Part shown: positions 24,816-33,559 of the stretch, in pieces
Layout: each line of letters begins with the position of its first letter
How positions within the stretch are numbered: the stretch's first letter is position 1
Assembly (NCBI GenBank): GCA_018660685.1
Contig: JABJJW010000020.1
Coordinates: forward strand, 1 to 44,256
Origin: Flavobacteriales bacterium
Lineage (GTDB): Bacteria > Bacteroidota > Bacteroidia > Flavobacteriales_G > Salibacteraceae
Length of the DNA stretch: 44,256 nucleotides
Direction: 5' to 3'
Program-made: the position numbers and the translations under genes
The notes under the pieces: model-generated
The model's input: the letters and a program-made list of their open reading frames with translations, nothing else
Database searches by the model: none
Told to the model about the DNA's origin: nothing

Positions 24816-25989
24816 TTTACTTATTCTATTTGCCATTCCCGCGCTAACCTTAGCTCAATCGAGCTCTGAGTTAAAGGGGAGGCAACAAAAGCTTCGTGAG
24901 GACATCCGATATAAAGAGAAACTCCTCCAGCAAATCGAGCAGGACACAAAAAGCTCGAGCACAAAAATTACGTTGATCAACAAGAAAATTGGGCAGCGAG
25001 AAGAGCTAATCCTGTCATTGAAGGATGAAATCGTCCTTATCGATCATAAAATAGTGGATATCGAGGATTTGGTTGATGCGCTGGAGGTTGATATTGAGCG
25101 GCTCAAGGATGAATATTCCAAGATGGTGGTTCAGGCCTACAAAACTCGAAATGGTGCTGATAAGATCATGTACATTTTCGCGAGTGACGATTTTTCTCAG
25201 GCCTACCGTCGCTTAAAATATCTTCAGCAATTGAGCGAGTATCGCCAGCGGCAAGCCGAGGCCATCATCCACACCCAAAAAAGCCTTGAAAAGAAGCGCC
25301 TTGATTTAGAGGTAAGGCGAACCGAAAAGAATCAAGTTCTAGGAGAGCAGAACGAAGAAAAGCTCACGCTTAATCGAGAGAAACAAGACAAAGAGAAACA
25401 GCTAGTACTCCTGACAAGTCAAGAGTCAAAGTTTAAGAACGAACTAGATGTTGCCCAGCGAAAAAGCGAAGAACTCCGTGTAGCAATTAAGCGCGCGATT
25501 GAAAGGGAGTTAGCTGCCAGAAGTGACGAGAGCGGTGGTGGTGGATTTAACCTTACTCCGGAAGCCAGGGAATTGGGGAAAAGCTTCGCCGCAAACAAAG
25601 GAAAGCTTCCGTGGCCTATAGACAAAGGAGAGATCACTGCTCTATTCGGTGAGCAGCCTCACGCGTTTCTAAAGGGAATTAAGGTGAAGAACAACGGAGT
25701 CACAATCTCTACAACAGACGGCAGTCGGGCTCGCGCTGTATTTGATGGCGAAGTCAGCAAAATCATTATTCTGCCCGGAGCGGGGAAAGTTGTCATGATT
25801 AGACATGGGGAATACATCTCGATTTATACCAATCTCAAGGAGACCTTTGTAAGCACGGGAGATAAGGTTAAGACCAAAGAGGAAATCGGTATTGTGGTCA
25901 CTGACCAAGGTAAAACAGAGTTCGAATTCCAGCTCTGGAAAGGGACCGTCTTGACCGATCCATCATATTGGATATACAAGGGTCGCTAA
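24796..25989 (+). CDS. EnvC-like murein hydrolase activator with degenerate M23 domain
   Basis: A 397-residue periplasmic protein: signal peptide (about 1-20, ending LTLAQ), a long two-part coiled coil at about 22-245, then an M23/LytM fold at about 270-395. The catalytic residues are gone. The place of the HxxxD ligand pair reads KVKNNGVTIS, and the HxH motif is replaced by EFEFQLWKG. This matches EnvC/NlpD-type proteins, which do not cut peptidoglycan but activate amidases during division. Its amidase partner is not in the window. It overlaps the DUF4292 gene by 20 nt. Confidence 0.9.
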   Translation: MSRLLLSLLILFAIPALTLAQSSSELKGRQQKLREDIRYKEKLLQQIEQDTKSSSTKITLINKKIGQREELILSLKDEIVLIDHKIVDIEDLVDALEVDIERLKDEYSKMVVQAYKTRNGADKIMYIFASDDFSQAYRRLKYLQQLSEYRQRQAEAIIHTQKSLEKKRLDLEVRRTEKNQVLGEQNEEKLTLNREKQDKEKQLVLLTSQESKFKNELDVAQRKSEELRVAIKRAIERELAARSDESGGGGFNLTPEARELGKSFAANKGKLPWPIDKGEITALFGEQPHAFLKGIKVKNNGVTISTTDGSRARAVFDGEVSKIIILPGAGKVVMIRHGEYISIYTNLKETFVSTGDKVKTKEEIGIVVTDQGKTEFEFQLWKGTVLTDPSYWIYKGR

Positions 25990-26007
25990 GTTCCCAACTC
26001 TTCTTTT

Positions 26008-26015
26008 TACTTTCG
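26008..26015 (+). promoter_or_regulatory. -7-like box TACTTTCG before tatA
   Basis: TTCG variant of TAnnTTTG in the 43-nt gap after the EnvC-like gene, 17 nt before the tatA ATG. Confidence 0.4.
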
Positions 26016-26032
26016 TCTCCTAATTTATTACC

Positions 26033-26197
26033 ATGAGTCTAGGTCCTTGGCAAGTTGTGCTAATCGTCGCTGTTCTTTTACTGCTTTTCGGTGGAAGAAA
26101 AATCCCTGAGTTAATGAGGGGTTTAGGTCGCGGAATGAAAGAATTCAAAGACGCTACAAAGGAAGACGATACTAGCGATTCTCAAAAAGACGAATAG
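26033..26197 (+). CDS. tatA: Sec-independent translocase subunit TatA
   Basis: A 54-residue protein, easily missed because of its size. One N-terminal membrane helix ([16 protein letters not shown]) is followed by the hinge and amphipathic helix [20 protein letters not shown] with the invariant Phe-Gly pair (FGGRKIPEL). An acidic tail follows. TatA oligomers form the passage for folded proteins carrying twin-arginine signals. TatC and TatB are not in the window. The stop lies 4 nt before the gatA start, so the two genes are co-transcribed. Confidence 0.95.
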   Translation: MSLGPWQVVLIVAVLLLLFGGRKIPELMRGLGRGMKEFKDATKEDDTSDSQKDE

Positions 26198-26201
26198 GGT
26201 C

Positions 26202-27614
26202 TTGGACACTACTTCGTTTACTAACCTTTCGGATAGCAGAAAAGGCCTTTTAGAAGGTCGTTTTACAGCGCTTGAGCTGTGTGAATCCTACTTAGTGAAG
26301 GCTGAGGCGGATGACCTGAATGCTTTTCTGGAGGTGTTTCGTGACAGCGCAACCAACGCTGCAAACGCCCTTGATCAAAAGATTAAGGCGGGTAGTGGTG
26401 TTGGAAAACTCGCAGGAACCATCATCGGACTTAAAGACAATCTCTGTTATAAAGACCACAAGGTCGGCGCGTCGTCTAAAATTCTTGAGGGCTTCGAGTC
26501 CTTGTTCACCGCCACCGCGGTCCAGCGATTAATCGATGAGGATGCTATCATTATTGGGCGGCTAAATTGCGATGAATTCGCAATGGGGAGCTCGAATGAA
26601 AATTCAGCTTATGGCCCAGTTAAAAACGCCCACAATCAAGCCTTGGTTCCAGGGGGTTCCTCTGGCGGGTCAGCAACTGCGGTTGCTGCTGACATGTGCA
26701 TGATCACACTCGGTTCGGATACGGGTGGTTCTATTCGGCAGCCAGCAAGTTTTTCTGGCATTGTAGGAATGAAGCCAACATATGGCCGAGTATCACGTCA
26801 CGGGCTCATTGCGTTTGCTTCAAGCTTCGATCAGATTGGGCCGTTTGCAAATAATATTGACGATTGTGAATTAATTTATGGCATCATGGGTGGAAATGAT
26901 GAGATGGACTCAACAACATCATCCAAACAAATTAAAGCTTCTGTCGAAGCCTCTGAATCATACACTTTCGCTTATTACAAAGAAGTCATGGATAGCCCCG
27001 GACTTCATCCTGAGGTTCGAGATGCATTCAACCAAAAGTTGGACGAGCTTCGGTCGGCAGGTCATAAAATTGTACCAACCTCTTTTCCTTATCTAGACCA
27101 CCTCGTTCCGTGCTACTATGTCTTAACTACAGCAGAAGCTTCCTCCAATTTAGGGCGATATGACGGTGTTCATTATGGGGTAAGAAGCAGCGGATCAGCT
27201 GACATTCCAAGCACCTATTTCAACAGCAGGACGGAGGGTTTCGGCGAAGAAGTAAAAAGAAGAATCATGCTCGGGACATTTGTGCTTAGCACAGGCTACT
27301 ATGACGCTTATTATAGCAAGGCACAAAAGGTCCGTGCCCTCATAAAGAAAGCTACCAATGACATTCTCGAGTCAGCAGATTTTCTCATCTCTCCAACCAC
27401 GCCTCACCCCGCCTTCGAAATAGGGGAGAAGGCAGATGATCCTATTGCATTATACCTAGAAGACATCTTCACCGCCCAAGCCAACTTAGCTGGTAATCCA
27501 GCAATTTCAATCCCTCTAAGTAAGACTTCTGATGGGCGCCCTTTTGGTATTCAATTGCTTGGGCCATCATTCAAAGAAGCGCATCTCTTCGCCGCCGCCA
27601 AGAGTCTACGCTAA
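26202..27614 (+). CDS. gatA: aspartyl/glutamyl-tRNA amidotransferase subunit A
   Basis: The 470-residue amidase-signature subunit that releases ammonia from glutamine for converting Glu-tRNA(Gln) (and Asp-tRNA(Asn)) to the amidated forms. The Ser-cisSer-Lys triad is intact: K78 in IGLKDNL, S153 in GGSSGGS and S177 in SDTGGSIRQPASF. Length is close to the usual 480. The start is TTG 26202, 4 nt after tatA; no in-frame ATG or GTG lies near the conserved N-terminus. gatB and gatC are not nearby. The presence of GatA implies indirect Gln-tRNA synthesis. Confidence 0.96.
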   Translation: MDTTSFTNLSDSRKGLLEGRFTALELCESYLVKAEADDLNAFLEVFRDSATNAANALDQKIKAGSGVGKLAGTIIGLKDNLCYKDHKVGASSKILEGFESLFTATAVQRLIDEDAIIIGRLNCDEFAMGSSNENSAYGPVKNAHNQALVPGGSSGGSATAVAADMCMITLGSDTGGSIRQPASFSGIVGMKPTYGRVSRHGLIAFASSFDQIGPFANNIDDCELIYGIMGGNDEMDSTTSSKQIKASVEASESYTFAYYKEVMDSPGLHPEVRDAFNQKLDELRSAGHKIVPTSFPYLDHLVPCYYVLTTAEASSNLGRYDGVHYGVRSSGSADIPSTYFNSRTEGFGEEVKRRIMLGTFVLSTGYYDAYYSKAQKVRALIKKATNDILESADFLISPTTPHPAFEIGEKADDPIALYLEDIFTAQANLAGNPAISIPLSKTSDGRPFGIQLLGPSFKEAHLFAAAKSLR

Positions 27615-27647
27615 CATCAACCCGGATTTGTTGATAATGGCATTAGG

Positions 27648-27673
27648 CAAGGTGAAAAATCAACCTTGTTTTA
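27648..27673 (+). terminator. possible weak terminator after gatA
   Basis: CAAGGT (27648-27653) and ACCTTG (27663-27668) can pair around a 9-nt A-rich loop, followed by TTTTA. The stem is only 6 bp, so attenuation is as likely as full termination. Confidence 0.4.
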
Positions 27674-27694
27674 TTACACCTTCGGCTCTATATC

Positions 27695-29185
27695 ATGGTG
27701 TACTTATTGAATTCTATTCCGCGTAGCCTAAAGGCTCTAACTCTCATTATTAGTGTTCTCGTTTCGAGTTCTGTTCTTGGCTCAGGTGTCTTACCAGACA
27801 GCAACAAAACAGCTATTGACTCATTACAATCACTCAAGGATCAACCCCTAGCGGCTAGTATTGATAGTACCATCGCTTGCTACTATGAAGACCTCATCAC
27901 CATGTCATATGACATTAGTGGGCTTGATGAGTTAATGCCCTCCGATTCAGTTCCCGTCTTCGAGTCTTGCGTCTATGAAGAGCGGCTCGAAACCTTGGAC
28001 AAGAAAACACCATTCGACCTTAGTTATAATGCTCGCGTCGAGGCATTCATTCATTTATATGCGAGTAAAAAACGCGAGTTGAGCGCCCGATGTCTGGGCC
28101 GGTCTGAACAATATTTTCCGATGATTGAAGAAGTTCTTGATCGTCATAACCTCCCTCTCGAACTCAAGTATCTCGCAGTAGTGGAGTCCGCGTTAGACCC
28201 AACGGCGCGAAGTCGGGCAGGTGCTACAGGAATGTGGCAATTTATGTATGCAACGGGTAAAGTTTTCGGGCTGAAGATTAATTCATATGTCGATGAACGA
28301 AGGGACCCAGTTAAGTCTACAGAAGCGGCGTGCGAATACCTTTCATACTTGCACAACATGTTCGGAGATTGGAATCTCGCACTTGCGGCTTATAACTGCG
28401 GAGAAGGTCGAGTAGCTCGTGCGATCCGCAGATCAAGGGGAAAGAAGAATTATTGGGACATCTACCCACACTTACCAAGAGAAACGCGCGGTTACGTCCC
28501 GGCGTTCATTGCTGTGAACTATCTTTTCTCTCATGCTGGTGTACACGGCATTCGCCCATTGCCGGCCATCTATTCTGCCATCAATATTGACAGTGTTCAT
28601 ATCTCTGAAAAACTCACCTTTAAAGAGGTTTCAACGCTCCTCGGAATTTCAGAAGAAGCTATTTCATCCCTAAACCCAAGCTATAGACTTAACGTTGTGC
28701 CTGGATACGGTGATTATAAAGCGCTGTATTTACCCCGCAAAGATTTGGGGGTTTGGATAGCAAATCAAGACTCAATTCTCAGCGCTCTTTCTGTTGTTGA
28801 AAAACATGTTCAAGCCAAACCCAAGGCGGTTGTGTACTACACGGTTCGTTCGGGAGATTTTCTGGGAAGGATTGCGTCTAGAAACGGGTGTAGTGTCCGC
28901 CAAATCCAAGAGTGGAATGGACTGCGTGGCACAATGCTTAGGCCGGGCCAGACGCTCACACTCTATACGTCATCTACGTCGGCCTCAAAACCTCCTAAAC
29001 CTCGCCCCGCAAAAACCGCTTCTGCGTCTGGGAAGGATGTCTTCTACAATGTTCGCCCAGGAGACACGCTTTGGGAAATCGCAAAATCCAGGGGTTTATC
29101 TGTGAATGATTTGAAAAGGTGGAACAGCCATCTTAACTTCAACAACATGAAACCTGGTGTGAAGATTGTTGTTGGGAAGGCATGA
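27695..29185 (+). CDS. MltD-like lytic transglycosylase with two LysM domains
   Basis: A 496-residue secreted peptidoglycan-cutting enzyme. It has a signal peptide at about 1-30, then a goose-lysozyme-like SLT domain at about 140-270 with the catalytic E164 in [13 protein letters not shown] and the motif [18 protein letters not shown] follows. Two C-terminal LysM peptidoglycan-binding modules come last: [17 protein letters not shown] at about 375-420 and [17 protein letters not shown] at about 448-494. It cleaves glycan strands leaving 1,6-anhydro ends. The stop overlaps the DUF4837 gene start by 4 nt (ATGA). Confidence 0.94.
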   Translation: MVYLLNSIPRSLKALTLIISVLVSSSVLGSGVLPDSNKTAIDSLQSLKDQPLAASIDSTIACYYEDLITMSYDISGLDELMPSDSVPVFESCVYEERLETLDKKTPFDLSYNARVEAFIHLYASKKRELSARCLGRSEQYFPMIEEVLDRHNLPLELKYLAVVESALDPTARSRAGATGMWQFMYATGKVFGLKINSYVDERRDPVKSTEAACEYLSYLHNMFGDWNLALAAYNCGEGRVARAIRRSRGKKNYWDIYPHLPRETRGYVPAFIAVNYLFSHAGVHGIRPLPAIYSAINIDSVHISEKLTFKEVSTLLGISEEAISSLNPSYRLNVVPGYGDYKALYLPRKDLGVWIANQDSILSALSVVEKHVQAKPKAVVYYTVRSGDFLGRIASRNGCSVRQIQEWNGLRGTMLRPGQTLTLYTSSTSASKPPKPRPAKTASASGKDVFYNVRPGDTLWEIAKSRGLSVNDLKRWNSHLNFNNMKPGVKIVVGKA

Positions 29186-30204
29186 GACTAAATGCATTAG
29201 CTCTTCTTATAATTTCCATTCTACTATTTGGGTGCGGTGAGGCAAGCCGAAAAAACCTCCTCCCCCGAAACACCGGGAACCTCGGTGAAATTGTTGTCAT
29301 TGCCCCTGACGCTTTTTGGAACCTCAGCGAAGCAGATGTTTTTCGAAAACAAATGAATAAGGAAATGTATGGTCTTCCGCAGAGTGAGAGGATCTTTCAC
29401 TGCGTTGAGGTTAAAAAATCAGGGTTCAAAGACTTGTTTAAAACACATCGAAATATTCTTAATGTTCAGATTGATAAGGGGCTAGAAAACAAGGTGAGCG
29501 CACGTCGCGAGATTCACTCTCGCCAACAGCTTTATATTACCATTAACGCGAAGAGCGTCCAAGACTTAACTGCTATCATTGAAGAGAGGTTAGATCAAAT
29601 TCTTCAAATGTTTCATGACGAAGAAACCGTCAGATTAATCGATCGAAACAAAGCCTTTGGGAAGGCTGAATTCAACAATAATATTGCTAATACTATTGAT
29701 CTTGACATCATTATTCAGGATGGCTTTGAGGTTGCAAAGGCAACTGAATCATTCTTGTGGCTCCGCCTCGATCGCGAAAAACCACTAGGCGGCTATCAAC
29801 ATCAACTGAGCCAAGGGTTGATGGTCTATTGGCGCCCCTATACCGACACGAATCAATTCTCAGACAGTAGCTTGCTTGCGTGGAGAAATGATGTCACAAA
29901 GGAAAATGTCGAAGGGCCGCAAAAGAGCTATATGGCCGTCAGCGAACGCTTCCTTCTTCCGTATGTCACCGAGTCTTCATTCGAAGATGGGGCGGCTAAG
30001 GAAATTCGAGGCCTTTGGAGAATGGAGGGATATTTTATGGGTGGTCCGTTTTATTCCTACAGCTTTTACAACCCAAACAATGAGATGCAATACATGGTGG
30101 ATGGCTACGTCTATGCTCCTCAGTTTGACAAGCTTCCGCTCCTACGTGAGGTTGAAGCTATTGCGAAAAGTGTTAAGTCTCGTTCGGCCCGGGAAGTTGA
30201 GTAA
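29182..30204 (+). CDS. DUF4837 lipoprotein
   Basis: A 340-residue lipoprotein with lipobox LLFGC (Cys18). The mature part opens with [19 protein letters not shown], which I recognise as the start of the DUF4837 family, conserved in Bacteroidota and often next to an MltD-like transglycosylase as here. Function is unknown. The ATGA overlap with the transglycosylase gene suggests coupled translation and a shared envelope role. The 3' end overlaps the convergent dehydratase gene by 32 nt. Confidence 0.85.
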   Translation: MRLNALALLIISILLFGCGEASRKNLLPRNTGNLGEIVVIAPDAFWNLSEADVFRKQMNKEMYGLPQSERIFHCVEVKKSGFKDLFKTHRNILNVQIDKGLENKVSARREIHSRQQLYITINAKSVQDLTAIIEERLDQILQMFHDEETVRLIDRNKAFGKAEFNNNIANTIDLDIIIQDGFEVAKATESFLWLRLDREKPLGGYQHQLSQGLMVYWRPYTDTNQFSDSSLLAWRNDVTKENVEGPQKSYMAVSERFLLPYVTESSFEDGAAKEIRGLWRMEGYFMGGPFYSYSFYNPNNEMQYMVDGYVYAPQFDKLPLLREVEAIAKSVKSRSAREVE

Positions 30205-31162
30205 AGTCTACGTTTCCTCCGGTGATTATTATCGCTATTTTTTTCCCTTTTACCTTTTCTTTCTGGCTGTTAATCGCGGCGAACGGAACAGCGCTTGTTG
30301 GCTCTATCACCAGTTTTAGCTCAGTCCAAATTCGATACATCCAATCAATTATTTCTTTTTCACTGGTAAGCCACACATCACTAACTAGGTTCTTAAGAAT
30401 ATCAAACGGAATTTGACCAACCGGGGTCCGTAAACCATCAGCAATTGTGTTTGGAACAAAAGACTCAACCTTCTTTCCTGTGGATAGGCCCTGAAACCCA
30501 TCTTGGGCTTGTTCAGGCTCCGTGCCAATTACGGTTGTGTTCGGACTAAAGTACTTTGCGCTTAGCGCAGATCCCGCCAACAGTCCGCCGCCACCGAGAG
30601 GGGCAAAAATCATCTCCATCTCAGGTTGGTCTTCCAGAATTTCAAGAGCACATGTTGCTTGCCCCGCAACGATCCATTCATGATCAAACGGTGGGATTAA
30701 GACTCCTCCTGTTTTCTTCACAACTGCATCCGCCGTTTCTATTCTTGATTCAATTGTCGGTTCACAAAACGTGATTTGTGCACCCCACTTCTTGGCTGCC
30801 TCAACCTTTCTTTTGTTCGCATTTTTAGGCATAATCACATGAGAGGGAATGTTGAGTTGATGTGCCATATAAGCGACGGCTTGTGCGTGATTTCCGGAAC
30901 TATGGGTCACTATTCCGCTCTTGGATTCTACTGATTCAAGCTGGAGCGTAAAGTTTGAAGCTCCTCGAAGCTTAAATGCTCCGATAGGCTGCTCTTGTTC
31001 GCATTTCACATAAACCTCACAATCCCAAAGCTCGTTTAGAAATGTGTTGGTTATAATTCGCGTCCTCTCAATCACCGGCCTGATCCGATCACTCGCGTCG
31101 AGAATGGTTCTGGCCGAAATGTGTCGGTCCTTAGCAGGAAATCTTATTAACTCTTCTTTCAT
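30173..31162 (-). CDS. PLP-dependent threonine/serine dehydratase (no ACT domain)
   Basis: A 329-residue fold-type II PLP enzyme. The Schiff-base lysine is K64 in GAFKLRGA. SSGNHAQAVA and the phosphate-gripping GGGGLLAGSA are both present. The C-terminal ACT-like regulatory domain of biosynthetic IlvA is missing, so it should be a catabolic threonine/serine dehydratase or a serine racemase-type enzyme; substrate cannot be fixed from sequence. ATG 31162 is chosen over an in-frame TTG at 31177. The gene starts 32 nt inside the end of rpiB, so the two are co-transcribed. Its own end overlaps the DUF4837 gene by 32 nt. Confidence 0.9.
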   Translation of the reverse strand: MKEELIRFPAKDRHISARTILDASDRIRPVIERTRIITNTFLNELWDCEVYVKCEQEQPIGAFKLRGASNFTLQLESVESKSGIVTHSSGNHAQAVAYMAHQLNIPSHVIMPKNANKRKVEAAKKWGAQITFCEPTIESRIETADAVVKKTGGVLIPPFDHEWIVAGQATCALEILEDQPEMEMIFAPLGGGGLLAGSALSAKYFSPNTTVIGTEPEQAQDGFQGLSTGKKVESFVPNTIADGLRTPVGQIPFDILKNLVSDVWLTSEKEIIDWMYRIWTELKLVIEPTSAVPFAAINSQKEKVKGKKIAIIITGGNVDFTQLPGPNET

Positions 31163-31559
31163 GGCGTCCGCCCTCAAAAGACGTATTCATGTATGCAAAG
31201 GTTATCTCTAGTGCCATTTCTTTGTTAATGAACCGTGCCGGCAAGGCTATAACATTCGCGTTGTTGTGTTGCTTCACCAACTCCCCAACTTCTGGCAACC
31301 AGCAGAGGCCGCAGCGAATTCCTTGGTGTTTGTTTGCGCTCATGGCCATTCCGTTTGCTGAACCACACAATAGGATGCCGAAATCAGCAGCGTCTTGTTC
31401 TACATCTTCACAGACCGCATGGGCAAAATCCGGGTAGTCGACGCTGTCGGGGCCATCCGTGCCATGATTACTAACTTGATGCCCTTCTGATTCTAACATT
31501 TGAATTAAGTAATCTTTATGTTCAACCGCAGCGTGATCACAACCAATAGAAATTTTCAT
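31131..31559 (-). CDS. rpiB: ribose-5-phosphate isomerase B
   Basis: A 142-residue enzyme interconverting ribose 5-phosphate and ribulose 5-phosphate (pentose phosphate pathway). The family motifs are visible: GCDHAAVEHK (6-15), the active-site Cys in LLCGSANGM, and the C-terminal FEGGRHERRVNKI that binds phosphate. Length is normal. The ATG is exactly 4 nt after a perfect -7 box, so the transcript is probably leaderless. It overlaps the downstream dehydratase gene by 32 nt. Confidence 0.96.
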   Translation of the reverse strand: MKISIGCDHAAVEHKDYLIQMLESEGHQVSNHGTDGPDSVDYPDFAHAVCEDVEQDAADFGILLCGSANGMAMSANKHQGIRCGLCWLPEVGELVKQHNNANVIALPARFINKEMALEITFAYMNTSFEGGRHERRVNKISC

Positions 31560-31563
31560 AGGA

Positions 31564-31571
31564 CAAATGTA
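31564..31571 (-). promoter_or_regulatory. -7 promoter box TACATTTG of rpiB
   Basis: Exact TAnnTTTG match on the minus strand, ending 4 nt before the rpiB ATG. No clear -33 TTG is seen upstream. Confidence 0.6.
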
Positions 31572-31954
31572 CCTTCAAGCTGGTTGGTGATTACTTGTTA
31601 ATTAAGGTTGACTTCTTGTGATAAATATTTCTTGCTAAAACCATAATTAATTCCCGTTACACTTTATATCGAAATAATCTAACCTTACTTATGAATTTTC
31701 AACCTCATTTTCTCAACCATGAATATCCTCTTCTCGTCATACTTTTTACGAAGGTTTATGTGTTAACACCCTTCATCAACCTATGTGAACAAAACAGTAA
31801 GTTGCTTGATAATTAATGCCTTCGCTGTTCGTTCTATGTTAGCATCAAATCATAACTTCAGATCGCAATAAAATGATGAATTATCTTTTCACAGAACTAA
31901 CAGCATATATAATAGTAATAGACTCTTTTAAAAGATAATGTATATAATGTATTA
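31572..31954. other. AT-rich non-coding region between rpiB and the MORN-repeat gene
   Basis: About 380 bp, the longest stretch without a supported gene in the window and visibly richer in A and T than the surrounding genes. It must hold the promoter of the MORN-repeat gene, but no exact TAnnTTTG box stands out close to that gene. One 41-codon ORF (31691-31816) has no supporting feature. I see no tRNA, direct repeats or strong hairpin. Confidence 0.5.
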
Positions 31955-33505
31955 GTGAATAAATATGTACTCATATCCTTTTTGTGTTTCTCATTTCTTG
32001 AGGTTTGTTCTCAGGAAAAAGCAGATTCAGATGGACACAATAAATTTTATTATTCGGATGGTACTCTTTCGAGCGAAGGGGTCCTTGAAAATGGTCAGCC
32101 CGAAGGATATTGGAAAAATTATTACGAATCTGGTGTTTTAAAATCAGAAGGAAACCGACGGCATTTTGAGCTGGATAGTACTTGGAAATTTTACAATGAA
32201 GAAGGGATAATCACCCAGCTGATTACTTACAAAGAAGGAAAGCGAAATGGTGAAACGAGAAAGTACAACAACGAAGGTTTTTTAGTTTCATTAATTCCGT
32301 TTGTAGATGATAGAAGACAAGGAATTGAGTATAACTATTTCAACAATGGTGTGGTTAGATCTGAGACTCCATTTGATATTGGACATGAGAATGGGAAGGC
32401 TTATGAGTTTAACGATAAAGGAGATATAATCACCATTAGAACTTATCAGAATGGGATACTCACGAGGCAAGAATATATCAATAGGAAGTCACCAGAGAAA
32501 GAGAAAAATGGACTTTGGAAAGAGTTTTATGATGATAGAAAAATCAAGTCTGAGGGGCGCTTTAAAAACGGAGAACGGGATGGATATTGGAAGGAGTATT
32601 CTAATAAAGGATTACTCCTCGGGGTTACAAAATACAAGGGCGGTCAGCTTATCACCGATGCTGAAGAAATTTCAGATTTAGAAGTCAGAGAACAATATTA
32701 TCCAGATACAGAGGGCCAACTTAAATTTAGAGGAACGTATCGCAAAGGATTAGCTCATGGAACTCATATTTGGTTTAACATCAGCGGCGATATAGATAGC
32801 GCTAAAGTGTACAGAAATGACGTTTTGATCGCCCGAGGAGATTTGGACGTGAAAGGGCTTAGGCAAGGAGAGTGGGAGGAATACTTTTATCCAACCGCGG
32901 AGTTAAAAGCTAAAGGAGTTTATCAAAATGGATATCGATTCCAGGAGTGGGTCTATTATTTTCAAAATGGTGAGACCGAGCAAAGAGGACTTTATTCAGC
33001 CAAGGGAAAACCAAACGGAAAGTGGAAGTGGTATTATGAATCAGGTAAAATACTCAGAGAGGAAACGTTCAGAAACGGAAAGGAGAATGGATGGTTAATT
33101 GAATACTCAGACACTGGAAAAGTTATTACTCGAGGAGAATTCATCGATGGAAAAGAAGAAGGCGATTGGTTATACGAAATAGGTGATCATCTTGAACAGG
33201 GTGTTTATGAGGCGGGGATGAAACAAGGTAAATGGGAGCATTTTTATTTATCAAACGGAGAAAAAAGGTTTGAAGGAGAATACTTTGATGATTTCGAACA
33301 AGAAAAACATATCTGGTATTTCGACAGCGGAAAGAAAATGCTAGAAGGAAAATTTATTTCAGGGGTGAAGGAAGGTGAATGGCGCAGATATAATATAGAC
33401 GGAACAGTGATGGTAACCATTGAATACCAATCAGATGTGGAGATTAAGGTGGACGGAATCAAAATTAAATTAGCTGAAAAAGCTAAATCAAAGAATAAAG
33501 GCTGA
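31955..33505 (+). CDS. secreted MORN_2-repeat protein (YwqK-like)
   Basis: A 516-residue protein with a signal peptide (MNKYVLISFLCFSFLEVCSQ) and then about eighteen tandem repeats of 22-25 residues with the pattern YY-x-x-G-x-L-x-x-E-G-x-Y-x-x-G-x-x-x-G-x-W, for example YYESGKILREETFRNGKENG. Such repeats form extended beta hairpin stacks. Proteins of this kind are often named YwqK-family antitoxins, but nothing here shows a toxin partner. GTG 31955 is the only start that keeps the signal peptide. It lies 54 bp upstream of a LytTR regulator on the same strand. Codon use looks more A-rich than in neighbouring genes. Confidence 0.82.
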   Translation: MNKYVLISFLCFSFLEVCSQEKADSDGHNKFYYSDGTLSSEGVLENGQPEGYWKNYYESGVLKSEGNRRHFELDSTWKFYNEEGIITQLITYKEGKRNGETRKYNNEGFLVSLIPFVDDRRQGIEYNYFNNGVVRSETPFDIGHENGKAYEFNDKGDIITIRTYQNGILTRQEYINRKSPEKEKNGLWKEFYDDRKIKSEGRFKNGERDGYWKEYSNKGLLLGVTKYKGGQLITDAEEISDLEVREQYYPDTEGQLKFRGTYRKGLAHGTHIWFNISGDIDSAKVYRNDVLIARGDLDVKGLRQGEWEEYFYPTAELKAKGVYQNGYRFQEWVYYFQNGETEQRGLYSAKGKPNGKWKWYYESGKILREETFRNGKENGWLIEYSDTGKVITRGEFIDGKEEGDWLYEIGDHLEQGVYEAGMKQGKWEHFYLSNGEKRFEGEYFDDFEQEKHIWYFDSGKKMLEGKFISGVKEGEWRRYNIDGTVMVTIEYQSDVEIKVDGIKIKLAEKAKSKNKG

Positions 33506-33559
33506 GGCTTGTACACTGAATAATTTCTATATTTCTACCCCCTTAAGACAGTACCAGCG

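Noticed and set aside
31691-31816. 41-codon ORF with ATG in the AT-rich gap before the MORN-repeat gene
   Set aside because: No promoter box, no recognisable motif and no composition signal; a random ORF of this length is expected in such a gap.
31943-31948. TATAAT sequence before the MORN-repeat gene as a -10 box
   Set aside because: The window's promoters follow the TAnnTTTG type and the region is very AT-rich, so a chance TATAAT has little weight.
31955-33505. MORN_2/YwqK protein as the antitoxin of a toxin-antitoxin system
   Set aside because: The name is inherited from a family label; no small toxin gene is adjacent, and a signal peptide plus about eighteen repeats do not fit a cytoplasmic antitoxin.
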